Source: Streptomyces sp. DH12 (lineage in GTDB: Bacteria > Actinomycetota > Actinomycetes > Streptomycetales > Streptomycetaceae). Taken from it: a DNA stretch of 64,000 bases. Made by a program: the position numbers and the translations under genes. The stretch lies in NCBI RefSeq assembly GCF_020873895.1, contig NZ_JAHWGT010000016.1, forward strand, positions 1 to 64,000. Reading direction: 5' to 3'. Each line of letters begins with the position of its first letter. Position 1 is the stretch's first letter. The notes beneath the pieces are model-generated. The model was not told the DNA's origin. It saw only the letters and a list, made by a program, of their open reading frames with translations, and did not search any database. Shown here in pieces: positions 1 to 9,479 of this stretch.

Positions 1-290
1 GGGTACCACATCGCTGCGCGATGTGCGAGCGAACCACCGCGCTGCGCGCGGTGGTTGCGCTCCCGCTCCGCAGGAGCGCTGGTGGCCCGCTGCGCGGGCC
101 ACGCACCTCCTGCGCTGTGCTTCGGAGGTGACGGTCCGTCCACTGCGCTCCCGGACCGGTGCGCGCTGCTCCTGGCTTAGTAGGCCTCCGCTTCGCTTCG
201 GCCCGGTTGGAACCGGGTCCGCTGCGCTCCTCCGTTCAACGGTCCTTCCGGCTGCGCCTCCAGGACCGTTGAGGCCCGCTGGCGCGGGCC
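1..290. repeat. Streptomyces-type linear-replicon telomere (left end, about 10 nt missing)
   Basis: A run of inverted repeats with short TGC-type loops: 7-25 (stem CACATCGC), 32-56 (stem AACCACCGCGC), 57-79, 82-102 (stem GTGGCCCGC), 132-158, 237-271 (stem CAACGGTCCT) and 273-290 (stem GGCCCGC). The order and sequence match my memory of archetypal Streptomyces telomeres, which start with CCCGCGGAGCGGG; this window starts at the last GGG of that first palindrome. Such ends are replicated by terminal-protein-primed patching of the 3' overhang, the single-stranded palindromes folding into hairpins recognised by Tap/Tpg. The short stretch to 397 shows no gene. Confidence 0.9.
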
Positions 291-397
291 GGGCTGGCTG
301 CGAGGGTGGGGGTGTTCGTATGTGTAGGTTCCAATGTAGCGCGTGGGCTCAGGATGATGCAGCATGTAGGATTGGCGAAAAGTAGGTAGGGGTTGAG

Positions 398-1065
398 ATG
401 TCAATCGATGAGGGAATCCCCGAGAGGCTTACCCGTAGAGCACAGTACTTTATTGGGTGCCACGGCTACTGGACTGGTCGCGGTGATGTCGAGCAGTCCA
501 GGGCTCTCTGGAGAGGGCACGGCACTCCTGAGGAGCAGATCGACCGGGTGGCGGCCTTCGAAGCTGTCTGGGGTGGCCTGGCCCTTCCCCCATCTCCTCA
601 CTACGACGGGGCCCTCGGGCGTTCCGCGGGGGCGTTCCCAAAGGGCCGGCCCCTGACTGGCTCTTCGAGGCCGGGGCGCAGCGTACGGCTCTTCCCTATG
701 CGTTCGTGGTGGGGCCGAGCGGGGAGTTCGGGCTCGAGGCCGGGAAGTGGGTGCCCTTGCATGCGAGTGTCGAGGGGTGGGTGGAGGCCTTGGCGTTGGC
801 GGATCACGCCCGTCGGTGTGCGCGTACGACCACGACGCTGACAGGCGCTGCCGTGGACGAGCTTGAGCTGGACGGGTTCGAGGTCGTGCCAGAGGTCGCC
901 GGCCTTGCGGACACCTGGTGGCGCGGCACCGACTCTCTGATCGCCGTCTACCGCGGCGAAGCCGAAGTCATGGAATCACCGCGCTGCCAGACAGCCACCA
1001 TCTACGCCGGACTGGACGCGTGGGGGCTCAGAGGACTCGACGACATCGGCACACCCTCGAAATAA
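398..1065 (+). pseudogene. SMI1/SUKH-like hypothetical protein, frameshifted
   Basis: Two frames together read as one protein of about 220 residues. The first (ATG 398, MSIDEGIPERLTRRAQYF...) stays protein-like to about 605; then the frame containing ...PDWLFEAGAQRTALPYAF... continues to the stop at 1065 with normal composition (ends LRGLDDIGTPSK). The switch lies near the GGGG/CCC runs at 607-640. Length and W/G-rich style suggest an SMI1/KNR4 (SUKH) type domain, but I cannot prove the family. The total length is not a multiple of three. It is either a decayed terminal gene or an indel error. It lies between the telomere and the helicase, transcribed toward the helicase. Confidence 0.6.
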
Positions 1066-1113
1066 CCTCACGCCCCGGCAACCTGAAGCCCGTCCCGGAA
1101 AGGGAGTCCGAAA

Positions 1114-3777
1114 ATGCAGGACATCTCACTCAGGAAACACCAGGTAGATCAGCGCTCCGCGTTTCGTAAGTGGGTGGGATTTCCTGCAAAGTCATCTGTG
1201 CCCCCGCAGGGTGCCCGGGGCACGATCGTGTCAGCGACCGGGTCGGGCAAGACGATCATGGCCGCCGCGTGCGCGCTGGAGAGCTTCGCGGACGGCCGGA
1301 TCCTCGTGACCGTGCCGACCCTGGACCTGCTCGCCCAGACCGCCCAGGCGTGGCGGGCGGTGGGCCACCGGGCCCCGATGGTCGCGGTGTGCTCCCTGGA
1401 GAACGACCCCGTCCTGAACTCGCTGGGGGTGCGCACCACCACGAACCCGATCCAGCTCGCCCTGTGGGCCGGGCACGGGCCGATCGTCGTGTTCGCCACG
1501 TACGCCTCCCTGGTGGACCGCGAGGACCCAGACGACCCGACGGGCCGCCGGAAGGTCCGCGGGCCGCTGAAGGCCGCTCTGGCAGGCGGGAAGCGGCTCT
1601 ACGGCCAGCGCATGGACGGCTTCGACCTCGCCATCGTGGACGAAGCCCACGGAACCGCCGGTGATCTTGGTCGTCCGTGGGCGGCGATCCACGACAACGC
1701 CCGCATCCCGGCCGACTTCCGGCTCTACCTGACCGCGACCCCGCGCATCCTCGCCTCTCCCCGGCCGCAGAAGGGCTCCGGCGGCCAGGAGGTGGAGCTC
1801 GCGACCATGGCCGACGACCCGGAGGGCACCTACGGCAGGTGGCTCGCGGAGCTTGGCCTGAGCGAGGCGATCGAGCGCGAAATCCTTGCCGGGTTCGAGA
1901 TCGACGTGCTGGAGATCCGCGACCCCTCCCCCGTTCACGGGGAGTCGGAGGAGGCCCGGCGCGGCCGGCGCCTGGCGCTGCTGCAGACCGCGCTCCTGGA
2001 GCACGCCGCCGCGTACAACCTGCGCACCGTCATGACCTTCCACCAGAAGGTCGAAGAGGCCCGCGCGTTCGCGGAGAAGCTGCCCGAGACCGCGGCCGAG
2101 CTGTACGTCAACGACGCCACCGACGAGGACCTGGCCGCCGCCGACAAGCTCCCGAAGTCCTCCATCGACGCCGAGTTCTACGAGCTGGAGGCCGGCCGCC
2201 ACGTACCCCCGGACCGGGTGTGGTCGGCGTGGCTGTGCGGCGACCACCTCGTGTCCGAACGCCGCGAAGTGCTGCGCCAGTTCGCAGGCGGCATCGACGC
2301 GGCCGGGCGCCGGGTCCACCGCGCGTTCCTCGCCAGCGTTCGCGTGCTCGGGGAAGGCGTCGACATCACCGGCGAACGGGGAGTCGACTCCATCTGCTTC
2401 GCCGACACCCGCGGCTCCCAGGTCGAGATCGTGCAGAACATCGGCCGCGCGCTCCGCCTCAACAAGGACGGCAGCACAAAGGTCGCCAGGATCATCGTGC
2501 CGGTCTTCCTGGAGCCCGACGAGGACCCCACCGACATGGTCGCCTCCGCCAGCTTCAAGCCGCTCGTCGCCGTACTCCAGGGCCTGCGCAGCCACGATGA
2601 GCGCCTGGTCGAACAGCTCGCTTCCCGGGCGCTCACGAGCGGCAAGCGCAAGGTGCACCTGCGCCGCGACGAGGACGGACGGATCGTCGGGGCCGGCGGC
2701 GCGGGCGGCGGCGAGGACCAGGAGGACGACGGCACCCAGGCCGCCGCCGAAGCGGCCCTGCTGCACTTCTCCAGCCCGCGCGACCCGGCGACCATCGCCG
2801 CGTTCCTCCGTACGCGGGTGTACCGGCCGGAGTCCCTGGTCTGGCTGGAGGGCTACCAAGCCCTCCTCCGGTGGCGGAAAGAGAACGAGATCACCGGCCT
2901 CTACGCCGTCCCCTACGACGTCGAGGTCGAAGTCGGGGCGACCAAGGCGTTTCCGCTCGGCCGATGGGTCCACCAGCAGCGCAAGGCCCTGCGGGCCGGG
3001 GAACTGGAGGAACGGCGCAAGACGCTGCTCGACGCCCCGGAAGCCGGGATGGTCTGGGAGCCCGGCGAGGAAGCATGGGAAAACAAGCTCGCTGCGCTGC
3101 GCTCCTACCGGCAGGCCACGGGACACCTCGCGCCGCGGCAGGACGCGGTCTGGGGCGAAGGCGAGGCAATGGTCCCGGTCGGCCAGCACATGGCCAACCT
3201 GCGCCGCAAGGGCGGCCTGGGCAAGGACGCAGAGCGGGCCGCCGTGCGCGCGAAGCAGCTGGCCGCGATCGATGAGGACTGGAACTGCCCCTGGCCCCTG
3301 GACTGGCAGCGCCACTACCGCCACCTCGCGGACCTGGTCGACGCCGACGGCAGCCTGCCGGCCATCGAACCCGGCGTGCTGTTCGAGGGCGATGATCTGG
3401 GCAAGTGGCTCCAGCGGCAGAAGCACCCGGGCACCTGGGCGCAGCTGTCAACCGAACAGCAGAAACGGCTGACCAAGCTGGGCATCAAGCCGCTGGAGAC
3501 GCCCCACCCCGCCCCGGCAGCCAGGCGTGCGACGAAGGGCACGGGCAAGGCACAGCAGGCATTCCAACGCGGCCTGACGGCCCTGGCGCAGTGGATCGAG
3601 CGCGAAGGTGATCGGCCCGTACCACGCACCCACGCCGAGAAGATCGTGGTCGACGGCCAAGACGAACCAGTGACCATCAAACTCGGCATCTGGATCTCCA
3701 ACACCAAGAGCCGCCGCGACAAACTCACGACGGAGCAGCAGGACGCCCTCCGGGAACTCGGCATGAAGTGGGCATAG
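1114..3777 (+). CDS. ttrA: Telomere-adjacent helicase-like protein (TtrA type)
   Basis: 887-residue SF2 helicase. Motif I ATGSGKT lies at residues 41-47, DEAH at 176-179, motif III TAT at 207-209 and motif VI QNIGRALR at 441-448; an LRKHQ Q-like motif sits right at the N terminus. The last ~250 residues contain WE..W..KLAALRSYRQ-type helicase-associated repeats. The ATG follows AAAGGGAG with good spacing. Genes of this type sit beside Streptomyces telomeres on chromosomes and linear plasmids and have been linked to conjugal transfer of linear replicons. It is the first intact gene from the end and reads inward. The exact role is inferred from position and family. Confidence 0.85.
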   Translation: MQDISLRKHQVDQRSAFRKWVGFPAKSSVPPQGARGTIVSATGSGKTIMAAACALESFADGRILVTVPTLDLLAQTAQAWRAVGHRAPMVAVCSLENDPVLNSLGVRTTTNPIQLALWAGHGPIVVFATYASLVDREDPDDPTGRRKVRGPLKAALAGGKRLYGQRMDGFDLAIVDEAHGTAGDLGRPWAAIHDNARIPADFRLYLTATPRILASPRPQKGSGGQEVELATMADDPEGTYGRWLAELGLSEAIEREILAGFEIDVLEIRDPSPVHGESEEARRGRRLALLQTALLEHAAAYNLRTVMTFHQKVEEARAFAEKLPETAAELYVNDATDEDLAAADKLPKSSIDAEFYELEAGRHVPPDRVWSAWLCGDHLVSERREVLRQFAGGIDAAGRRVHRAFLASVRVLGEGVDITGERGVDSICFADTRGSQVEIVQNIGRALRLNKDGSTKVARIIVPVFLEPDEDPTDMVASASFKPLVAVLQGLRSHDERLVEQLASRALTSGKRKVHLRRDEDGRIVGAGGAGGGEDQEDDGTQAAAEAALLHFSSPRDPATIAAFLRTRVYRPESLVWLEGYQALLRWRKENEITGLYAVPYDVEVEVGATKAFPLGRWVHQQRKALRAGELEERRKTLLDAPEAGMVWEPGEEAWENKLAALRSYRQATGHLAPRQDAVWGEGEAMVPVGQHMANLRRKGGLGKDAERAAVRAKQLAAIDEDWNCPWPLDWQRHYRHLADLVDADGSLPAIEPGVLFEGDDLGKWLQRQKHPGTWAQLSTEQQKRLTKLGIKPLETPHPAPAARRATKGTGKAQQAFQRGLTALAQWIEREGDRPVPRTHAEKIVVDGQDEPVTIKLGIWISNTKSRRDKLTTEQQDALRELGMKWA

Positions 3778-3806
3778 AGCCCCGGCGCGGGGCGCCGATG
3801 GGTGCG

Positions 3807-4577
3807 TCACGGGGCCGTGGCTCTGGCCGTGTACCGATGCTGGACATGCCGGAGGAGAGCGTGGGTGTGGTCGGTCAGCGGCCGGTGCTGGTCCTCATCG
3901 ATGACCAGCGCCATCAGGTAGTGATCGGGGCCACCTCGTACAACGTCGCGCGCCAGGGAGGCGCGAAGGTTGGGCCAGTAGCGGCCGTGGGCGAACCCTG
4001 ACGCGGCTCGCCAGGCAGCGGTAACCTGCCGGGGCTTCAGGCCCATACCGGCGGCGGCCTCCGCTATCAGCTTTCCAGCTTCCGGCTTGGCGAGTCTGTC
4101 GTGGATGCCCAGCGACACGGCTAGGCCCTCGATCTCCTGGACGCGCTCCCGCCCCGTCTTGCCGCCAGGTCCCGGCACATGGTGGGTGTCCTCCTCGTGC
4201 TGAGCGCGGTTTCGCATATCCTCGCGCCACAGCCGCAGGCTCCGGCGCCGACGCTCGGTGCGGTCGTTGCCTCCCAGCAGCCAGGCCGCCGTAGCGAAGT
4301 TCTCCAGGGCGCCACGCATCAGCGTCCAAGGACTGGTGGGGTCCACCTCCCCGTGCAACACGATCCTGCGCAGCGCGTCCGCATGCGCCACCCCCGCCGT
4401 GAACGACGCCCGGATCAACGTCGACGCCGAGTAGGTGCCCAACGGCGCGTCGTCCGCGGCCAGACTGCTCGAGGGTTGCGCTGCCGGAAGCTGCCGGTAC
4501 GCACCCTCGCCACGCAGACTCTCCACATCGGCAAACAGCGGCTGCAGGTACGCGAACTTGAACCCGGGCGGTGTCAT
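3807..4577 (-). CDS. Hypothetical protein
   Basis: 256 residues from ATG 4577 (MTPPGFKFAYLQPLF...). I do not recognise a family. The middle has SPWTLMRGALENFATAAWLL and a basic/acidic helical stretch (RTERRRRSLRLWREDMRNRAQHE, written in part), suggesting an all-alpha fold like proteins annotated as hypothetical in Streptomyces subtelomeres; the tail is rich in His/Arg. An upstream extension to 4733 is open but has poor composition and was not used. It is convergent with the helicase, the stops 27 bp apart with no obvious terminator. Confidence 0.65.
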   Translation of the reverse strand: MTPPGFKFAYLQPLFADVESLRGEGAYRQLPAAQPSSSLAADDAPLGTYSASTLIRASFTAGVAHADALRRIVLHGEVDPTSPWTLMRGALENFATAAWLLGGNDRTERRRRSLRLWREDMRNRAQHEEDTHHVPGPGGKTGRERVQEIEGLAVSLGIHDRLAKPEAGKLIAEAAAGMGLKPRQVTAAWRAASGFAHGRYWPNLRASLARDVVRGGPDHYLMALVIDEDQHRPLTDHTHALLRHVQHRYTARATAP

Positions 4578-5181
4578 GACCGGCACAGTAGAGCCGGCCA
4601 CTGACACTCGAACGGGGCCGGAAGAGGACGCGGCAGGCCTGATCGGCACGCGAACGGCGGCTCGGCGATGGTCCCAGCTGGCGTGGGCTGGGCAGCAGCG
4701 AACCACGCTTACGCACGCCCGGCCCGACATCACTGTGCTCGACTCGCTCCCCGCAACGGCGCGGCGAGACGGCGGGCAGGCGGGTGCTCATCGCGCGGTA
4801 CGACTACAGAGCCAGGTCCGGTACGCGCACGGCGCATGCCGTGTGGCCATTACCTGATGGGATGCTCATCGGTTGAGGGTGCATGTGGCAGCAAGGCTCC
4901 TGTGCGCACCCGGTGGTCGCTGATCCCTGGCGATACAGCGCCCGGTTCCTGGATCCATACGGTGGAGAACAACGGATGCCGTGGGGCGAAGCCGCTCGTG
5001 TCGTCCCTCTGGAGGAATGCGGTCCGGTACGCCCGTTTCCCCTGCGATCTGGCCGTCGTTTCGCCCCGGGCTGGTGGTGGTCGGCCACCACCGGGCGGCT
5101 GGTGCACTACGGGTCGGGTTGTCGGCTCCTGTCTTCCTAGGCGCGTCGCATCCCGGCGCTGGAGTGGTCGTTAGCCCGAGC
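4578..5181. other. Intergenic region, one hairpin
   Basis: Divergent spacer with no convincing gene; reading frames here are short and of poor composition. The only clear structure is an 8-bp stem (GGTGGTGG 5073-5080, CCACCACC 5085-5092, TCGG loop), possibly a regulatory hairpin ahead of the chaplin-like gene. Confidence 0.4.
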
Positions 5182-5517
5182 ATGAGCCTTCCCACACTGG
5201 TCCTCTCGCAGCGCATGGCGCGGGCACTGGCCGTGACAGCCGGTTCCGCCGCCCTGGTGGCCGCAGGAGCAGCCCCCGCGTCAGCCACCACCGTCATCGG
5301 CTTCGGCAACGCGGCAATCAGCAACGCCTGCACGAACATCGGTGCACCCATTGCCAGCGGCGCCACCGCCTCCGGCCCAGGAGCCGTCAACGCCCTACTG
5401 GCCGCAGCACCCATCGGCAGCCCGGCCAACCAGTGCGGCAACCTCGGCCTGCCAAGTGTCCTCCGCGAAGATCTCGGGGTGGACGTGGTCTCCACCTTGG
5501 ATGGCGGGGAGGGCTGA
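5182..5517 (+). CDS. Chaplin-like small secreted protein 1
   Basis: 111 residues with a Sec signal peptide (ALAVTAGSAALVAAGAAPASA, cleavage after ASA) and a mature part FGNAAISNACTN...PIGSPANQCGNLG. The pair of cysteines in NACTN and NQCG and the G/A/N/S-rich spacing resemble chaplins, the hydrophobic proteins that coat aerial hyphae, although the order of the motifs is not that of a classic chaplin domain. It is the most divergent of four related genes here; the last 20 residues (LREDLGVD...) look foreign, perhaps a fused tail. ATG 5182 has no good ribosome site; ATG 5215 is an alternative. Confidence 0.6.
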   Translation: MSLPTLVLSQRMARALAVTAGSAALVAAGAAPASATTVIGFGNAAISNACTNIGAPIASGATASGPGAVNALLAAAPIGSPANQCGNLGLPSVLREDLGVDVVSTLDGGEG

Positions 5518-5574
5518 GCGTCACAGTTGGGCGAGCGGCCGGGTCTTCTGCTTGGGCGGGCGGGGCGGCGGGCG

Positions 5575-5810
5575 ACGGAGCCGTGCGGTGCGGCGGACCG
5601 TACGAGTGTGCGCGGGACATGGCGTGCTCCTCGTCCCCGGCCCGGCGCCGACGGACCTTCCCGCCTGGCCCCGCGACGGACCCCCACGAGGATGCCTCCG
5701 CGGACTGCTCGCCAAGCCCCCCCCCCGGCCCACGAGTTCCACCCTGACAAGGACACCGGACACCACCTGGACGCGGAGCAGCGCCGGGTGGCCACTGCGG
5801 CCAGGCCCAC
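5575..5810 (-). pseudogene. Remnant of a propeller-gene leader and signal peptide
   Basis: Read on the minus strand, this stretch aligns with the upstream region and first codons of the NHL-propeller gene at 31019. Both have the block GACGAGGAG(C/T)ACGCCATG followed by a related N terminus (here MSRAHSYGPP from 5620), and upstream GTGGTG(T/G)CCGGTGT...CAGGGTGGA. After about 20 codons similarity is lost. It appears to be the 5' part of a third paralogue whose body was deleted, lying head-to-head with the intact gene at 5934. Confidence 0.6.
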
Positions 5811-5933
5811 GGGCCGTGGGACGTGGTGGGGTGCCCCGGGCGGAAGAAGGCAGGCGACAAGTACGGTGTTCCCCGGGGACAGGACAGCCAGCCGCCTGAC
5901 CTCGGGGACAGCCCAGGTTAGGAGTCACCTGAC

Positions 5934-7196
5934 ATGTTCCCCACCCGTTCTCCGCGTGCCGGCGCCGTCCGTCCGGCCGCGTCCGTCGTCGCCGCCCTGG
6001 CCATAGCGGTGGGCGCCCTGATGGCGCATCCGCCTGCCGCATCCGCCGCGGGTGTCGTCGACTGCGCCGCGACCCCCGCCTCCTGCGTCGAGGTGATCCG
6101 GAACACCACCGCCCCCACTGACATCGCGCTCGACGGCAGCGGCAAGGCGTACGTGACCACGACGCACGGCTACCTGTACCAATTCGACCTGGCCACCGGC
6201 GCCAGGACGGAACTGGCCAGCAGCCTGGGAGACGCTCCCGGTGTCGCCGTGGACGGACAGGGTCACGCCTACGTCATCACCCGGGGCGGGAAGCTGTACC
6301 AGATCGACGTCACCAACGGGGCCCGGAGGGTGATCAACCAGAAGCTCGGCGACGGGCTCAAGGTCGCACTCGACCACCAAGGGCACGCCTACACCACCGA
6401 CTGGCACGGAAACCTCTGGAAGGTCACCCTCGACAACGGCTACGCCGTCAAGGTCGCTCAGGACCTGCGCCTCCCGGTCGGACTGGCGCTGGGCGGCAAC
6501 CACGCCTACGTCTCCACCACCGGCGGCACACTGCACGAGATCCGTCTCGACAACGGAGCCGTCCGCCAACTGGCCAAGGACCTCGGGGACGCGACCGACC
6601 TGGAGATGACCGACGCCGGCACCGTGGTGGTCTCCACCCGCGCGGGCAACCTCTACGAGATCGACCCCCGCAACGGCTCGCAGCGCCACGCCGCCAAGAG
6701 CCTGGGCGACGCATTCGGCATGACCCTGGACCACCAGGGCAACGCCTACACCACCAGCTGGAATCAGGCAAAGGTCAACAAGGTCCTCAACGTGGTGCAG
6801 GCCACGCCGAAGGCACAGCTCACCAAGGTCGCCAACGTCCAGGGCAAGATCGGCGGGACCGCCAAGCCCGCCATCGACATCAAGAACACCGGCACCGCGA
6901 CCATCGGCAAGCAGACGATCACCCTCACCCTGAGCCCGAACCTGAAGTTCCCGGCCCACCGCGAGGTGTACGTCGACCGCAGCGGCTCCGTACACAAGCA
7001 CTCGTGCGCCGTCGCCAGCGACGGACGGTCCGCCACCTGCCCCAACGTGGAACTCGGCCTCGCCCCCGGCCAGACCGAGCGCGTCTGGACCGAAGTCGCC
7101 GTCCCCGCGGGCACCAAGCCCACCGACATCCCCCACGTCACCTTCAAGGTGGGCGACCTCGGCAGCGTCCAAGCCCACTTCAAGCTGCGGCGCTGA
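5934..7196 (+). CDS. Secreted NHL/beta-propeller repeat protein with C-terminal Ig-like domain
   Basis: 420 residues. The signal peptide ends at about PAASAA. Six or seven propeller blades follow, each with a G.AYV or DLATGART / LYQIDVTNGAR / LYEIDPRNGS signature (residues ~45-290). A C-terminal beta domain of CARDB/DUF11 type (~300-420, IKNTGTATIGKQTITLTLSP) carries one cysteine pair. The ATG follows TAGGAG nine bases upstream. It is probably an exported scaffold or binding protein; no enzyme motif is visible. A paralogue is at 31019-32389. It is followed by a strong terminator. Confidence 0.8.
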   Translation: MFPTRSPRAGAVRPAASVVAALAIAVGALMAHPPAASAAGVVDCAATPASCVEVIRNTTAPTDIALDGSGKAYVTTTHGYLYQFDLATGARTELASSLGDAPGVAVDGQGHAYVITRGGKLYQIDVTNGARRVINQKLGDGLKVALDHQGHAYTTDWHGNLWKVTLDNGYAVKVAQDLRLPVGLALGGNHAYVSTTGGTLHEIRLDNGAVRQLAKDLGDATDLEMTDAGTVVVSTRAGNLYEIDPRNGSQRHAAKSLGDAFGMTLDHQGNAYTTSWNQAKVNKVLNVVQATPKAQLTKVANVQGKIGGTAKPAIDIKNTGTATIGKQTITLTLSPNLKFPAHREVYVDRSGSVHKHSCAVASDGRSATCPNVELGLAPGQTERVWTEVAVPAGTKPTDIPHVTFKVGDLGSVQAHFKLRR

Positions 7197-7227
7197 TCCC
7201 TCACCACCCACGCCCGGCCCCGTTCCC

Positions 7228-7267
7228 GGCCGGCTGCCCCGAACCCACCGGCTCGGGGCAGCCGGCC
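7228..7267 (+). terminator. Rho-independent-type hairpin after the propeller gene
   Basis: Perfect 15-bp inverted repeat: GGCCGGCTGCCCCGA (7228-7242) pairs with 7253-7267, loop of 10. It lies 32 bases after the stop at 7196. No T-tract, as is usual in Streptomyces. Confidence 0.8.
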
Positions 7268-7299
7268 TTCCGCCGGTAGTGAAAGCCGCGGGCTTCAGG

Positions 7300-7685
7300 C
7301 GCCGCGGTGGGGCAGGCCCGCCATGCTGCTCATCTGTCTCCGTCTCGTTTCCCACGGCTTCGGCGGAGAGCCGGCGGAGTCGGGTTTCGGTGGCGCCGGC
7401 GGCTTGGGCGTCGAGGAGGCGGGCGGCGTGCTGCGGGGGCAGGGCGAGGGTGAGGTGGCGGAGGCGTGCGTCCCGGTGCCGCCCGAGGCGGCGGTGAGCC
7501 CGAACCGGGCTCGGACATCGACCACCAGGCCCTCGGGGGTGGTGGCGGCCTCGCGGGCCCTGGCCCGGACCTGCGGGTGCCAGCGCTTGCGGACCTGGCG
7601 CGACCATGCGCGCCGCGAGGTCGGGGCGGGGGGCGTTTGATCTGGTCGCGGACGTAGCGCTCCACGGTGCGCTGGGAGACACCGA
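7300..7685 (-). pseudogene. tpg: Degraded terminal protein gene (tpg remnant 1)
   Basis: On the minus strand one frame gives LGVSQRTVERYVRDQIKRP, a second ...VRKRWHPQVRA-like residues, and a third ARLRHLTLALPPQHAARLLD, all in the order of Tpg. At least two indels separate them, and the N-terminal ~35 residues and the C terminus are missing. Tpg is the ~184-residue protein covalently bound to Streptomyces telomeres. In this copy the codon after RYVRD is CAG (Gln), useful for judging the amber codon in the 17 kb copy. Confidence 0.85.
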
Positions 7686-7898
7686 GAACTGGGCGGCCGA
7701 TCAGGTCCGCTTCACCGGGGCGTGGGTCCGGGGCGGTGCTGGCCGTCAGGCCGTTGTCGTCCTGGTCCACGCCGTCACCGCGCCGCGCACCAGCTGGCGC
7801 ATCATCCGCGCCCCGGCCGCCGAGACCCAAGCGCCGGCGCCCGTGCGCGATCCGGACTGGGTCGCCAACCGCACCCGAGCAGACAAGGGAGGCACCCC

Positions 7899-8300
7899 GT
7901 GAGCACTGAGCAGCACGACGCCGACGCGTACGGCCACGAACTGGCCCGCATCAGCCACCACCAGCACGAGGCCACGGCGGCGCGGTTCACGGTCTTCCAG
8001 GCCCTGGCCGCCGCCGGGATCGGACACGAGCAGGCCGACGACATCGTGGCGAAGCTGGAGGCCGGGGCGGTAGCCGGCGCCCACACCTGGATCTCCGAGC
8101 CCCCCCCCCCCCCCCCCGCACGGGTCCGAGTCGCGGTTCGAGGACGGCTGGTTCGCCGGGGTCCGCGACGTCGCCAGCTACCTGCTGCGCATCGCCGACA
8201 CCACCGCCACCACAGGGCGCGGGCGCGCCGCCTACAGCGCCATGCTGCTCGCCCACCTCTCGCAGCCGACCTCCCCCGCCCCGGAGGACAGCGCCGAGCG
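7899..8300 (+). pseudogene. Hypothetical protein interrupted by an 18-C tract
   Basis: GTG 7899 has an excellent ribosome site (AAGGGAGG, 6-nt spacer) and opens VSTEQHDADAYGHELARISH...GAHTWISEPPPPPP. The frame hits a run of 18 C (8100-8117). One frame over, the protein-like sequence HGSESRFEDGWFAGVRDVAS... resumes and continues through YLLRIADTTATT to about 8300, where it runs into low-complexity DNA. Removing one C (or adding two) would restore a single protein. I do not recognise the family. The tract could be slippage-prone in vivo (phase variation) or a sequencing artefact. Confidence 0.55.
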
Positions 8301-9060
8301 GGCGGGACGGCGGCACGGGCGGCGGACCGGCGGCGCGCGGCCGAGGGAAGCGACGGTGGGACGCAGGGACAGCGGGACGGCGCGACGGCGGCACGGGCGG
8401 CGGACCGGAGGGCCGAACGGCGGGCGGCACAGCGGTGAGCGCCCGCAACGGCCCGGCGGCGCCGCGGGACGGGCGCCAGCAGCATGGCAACGGGACCGTG
8501 ACGGCGCGGCGCCAGTGGCACGGCCGAGGCACGGGCAGCGGCAGGGTGCCGGCGCGGCGGCCCGGCAGCGGCAGAACAGCAGCGGGGGCGCCAACAGCAA
8601 GGACGGCGCCGCGGCGGGACGGAGCCGCCGCGGAGGGACGGCCACGGCCGACGTGAGGCCGTGGCAGCGCCGCGGCAGCACGGCGTCGTGGGGGACGGCG
8701 GCGCCGCGGGGCGGCACGCCGGGATGCCGGCACGCCGGGCGCGGCGGGCGCCGCTGCGGCGCGGCGACGGGCAGGCGGCGGCCGGCACCGCGGCGGGACG
8801 GCGGCAGGGCGGTGGACAGCGCCAAGCAGCGGCGCGGGCGGCAGCGGCATAGCGGCGGGGCGCCACAGCAGGACGCGGAGACGGTGGTGGCCCGGGCGAC
8901 GCGGCGGCGGGACGGCCGACGGACAGGCGCACAGCGCCGAGCAGGCGGGACAGCGGCCCAGGCGGCGGACCGGCGGCGCCCGGCCGAAGGAGGTGACGAT
9001 GGGACACCGGGACCCCGGCCACACGGCGGGGTCCCGGGGCGGCGCAGGCGGCGGAGGCTT
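8300..9060. repeat. G-rich low-complexity block 1
   Basis: About 760 bases built from variations of GGCGGGACGGC / CGGCGGCACGGGCGG on the plus strand, with few T residues and strong G-over-C bias. All frames stay open only because stop codons cannot form, so I call no genes. Positions 8843-8962 recur, nearly identical, at 11239-11362. Confidence 0.7.
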
Positions 9061-9169
9061 ACGAAACCCGGGGCTCGCGGCAGCACCACGGCGGTGACCC
9101 GGCCGGCCGCAGCAGCGTCGGGAGACCGGACGGCGAGACAGCGACCGCCGCGCGGACGGGCGCAGCGCC

Positions 9170-9451
9170 CAACGGACAGGCGGCGGTTGGCTTCCTCGAG
9201 GACGACGTCGGCGAGGGCGCTGAGTGGTCTTCGGGCAGCAGATTGGCGGCACGGCGGACGTCGGCGGCGACGGCGCGGGCGGTGTCGGTGAGCAGCAGGA
9301 CGATCTGGTGGAGGTCCGCAGGCGGCAGGCCGGGGTTGCCGGTCCATCCGAGGACGTCTTTGACCAGAGCGTTGTGGAGCTCCCGGTCGAGGGGGAGTTC
9401 CGCTTCGAGGTGCCCTTCAGGATCGTGGAGGACCAGGTGTGTACTGCTCAT
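9170..9451 (-). pseudogene. Small hypothetical protein, frameshifted near its end
   Basis: ATG 9451 opens MSSTHLVLHDPEGHLEAELP... with helical content (AVAADVRRAANLLPEDHS). At about 9220 the sense passes to another frame (ADVVLEEANRRLSVG), after which the sequence merges into the G-rich block. Together about 90 residues of natural-looking protein. No family recognised; no strong ribosome site seen. Confidence 0.5.
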
Positions 9452-9479
9452 CGGGGCCTCGCCGGGTCGGTGGTCGCGG

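Noticed and set aside
1231-3426. 731-codon frame antisense to the helicase
   Set aside because: Mirror of a high-GC gene; helicase motifs are on the plus strand.
5925-7682. 585-codon minus frame joining propeller antisense and tpg remnant
   Set aside because: Only the segment over 7300-7685 has Tpg similarity; the rest is the antisense of the propeller gene.
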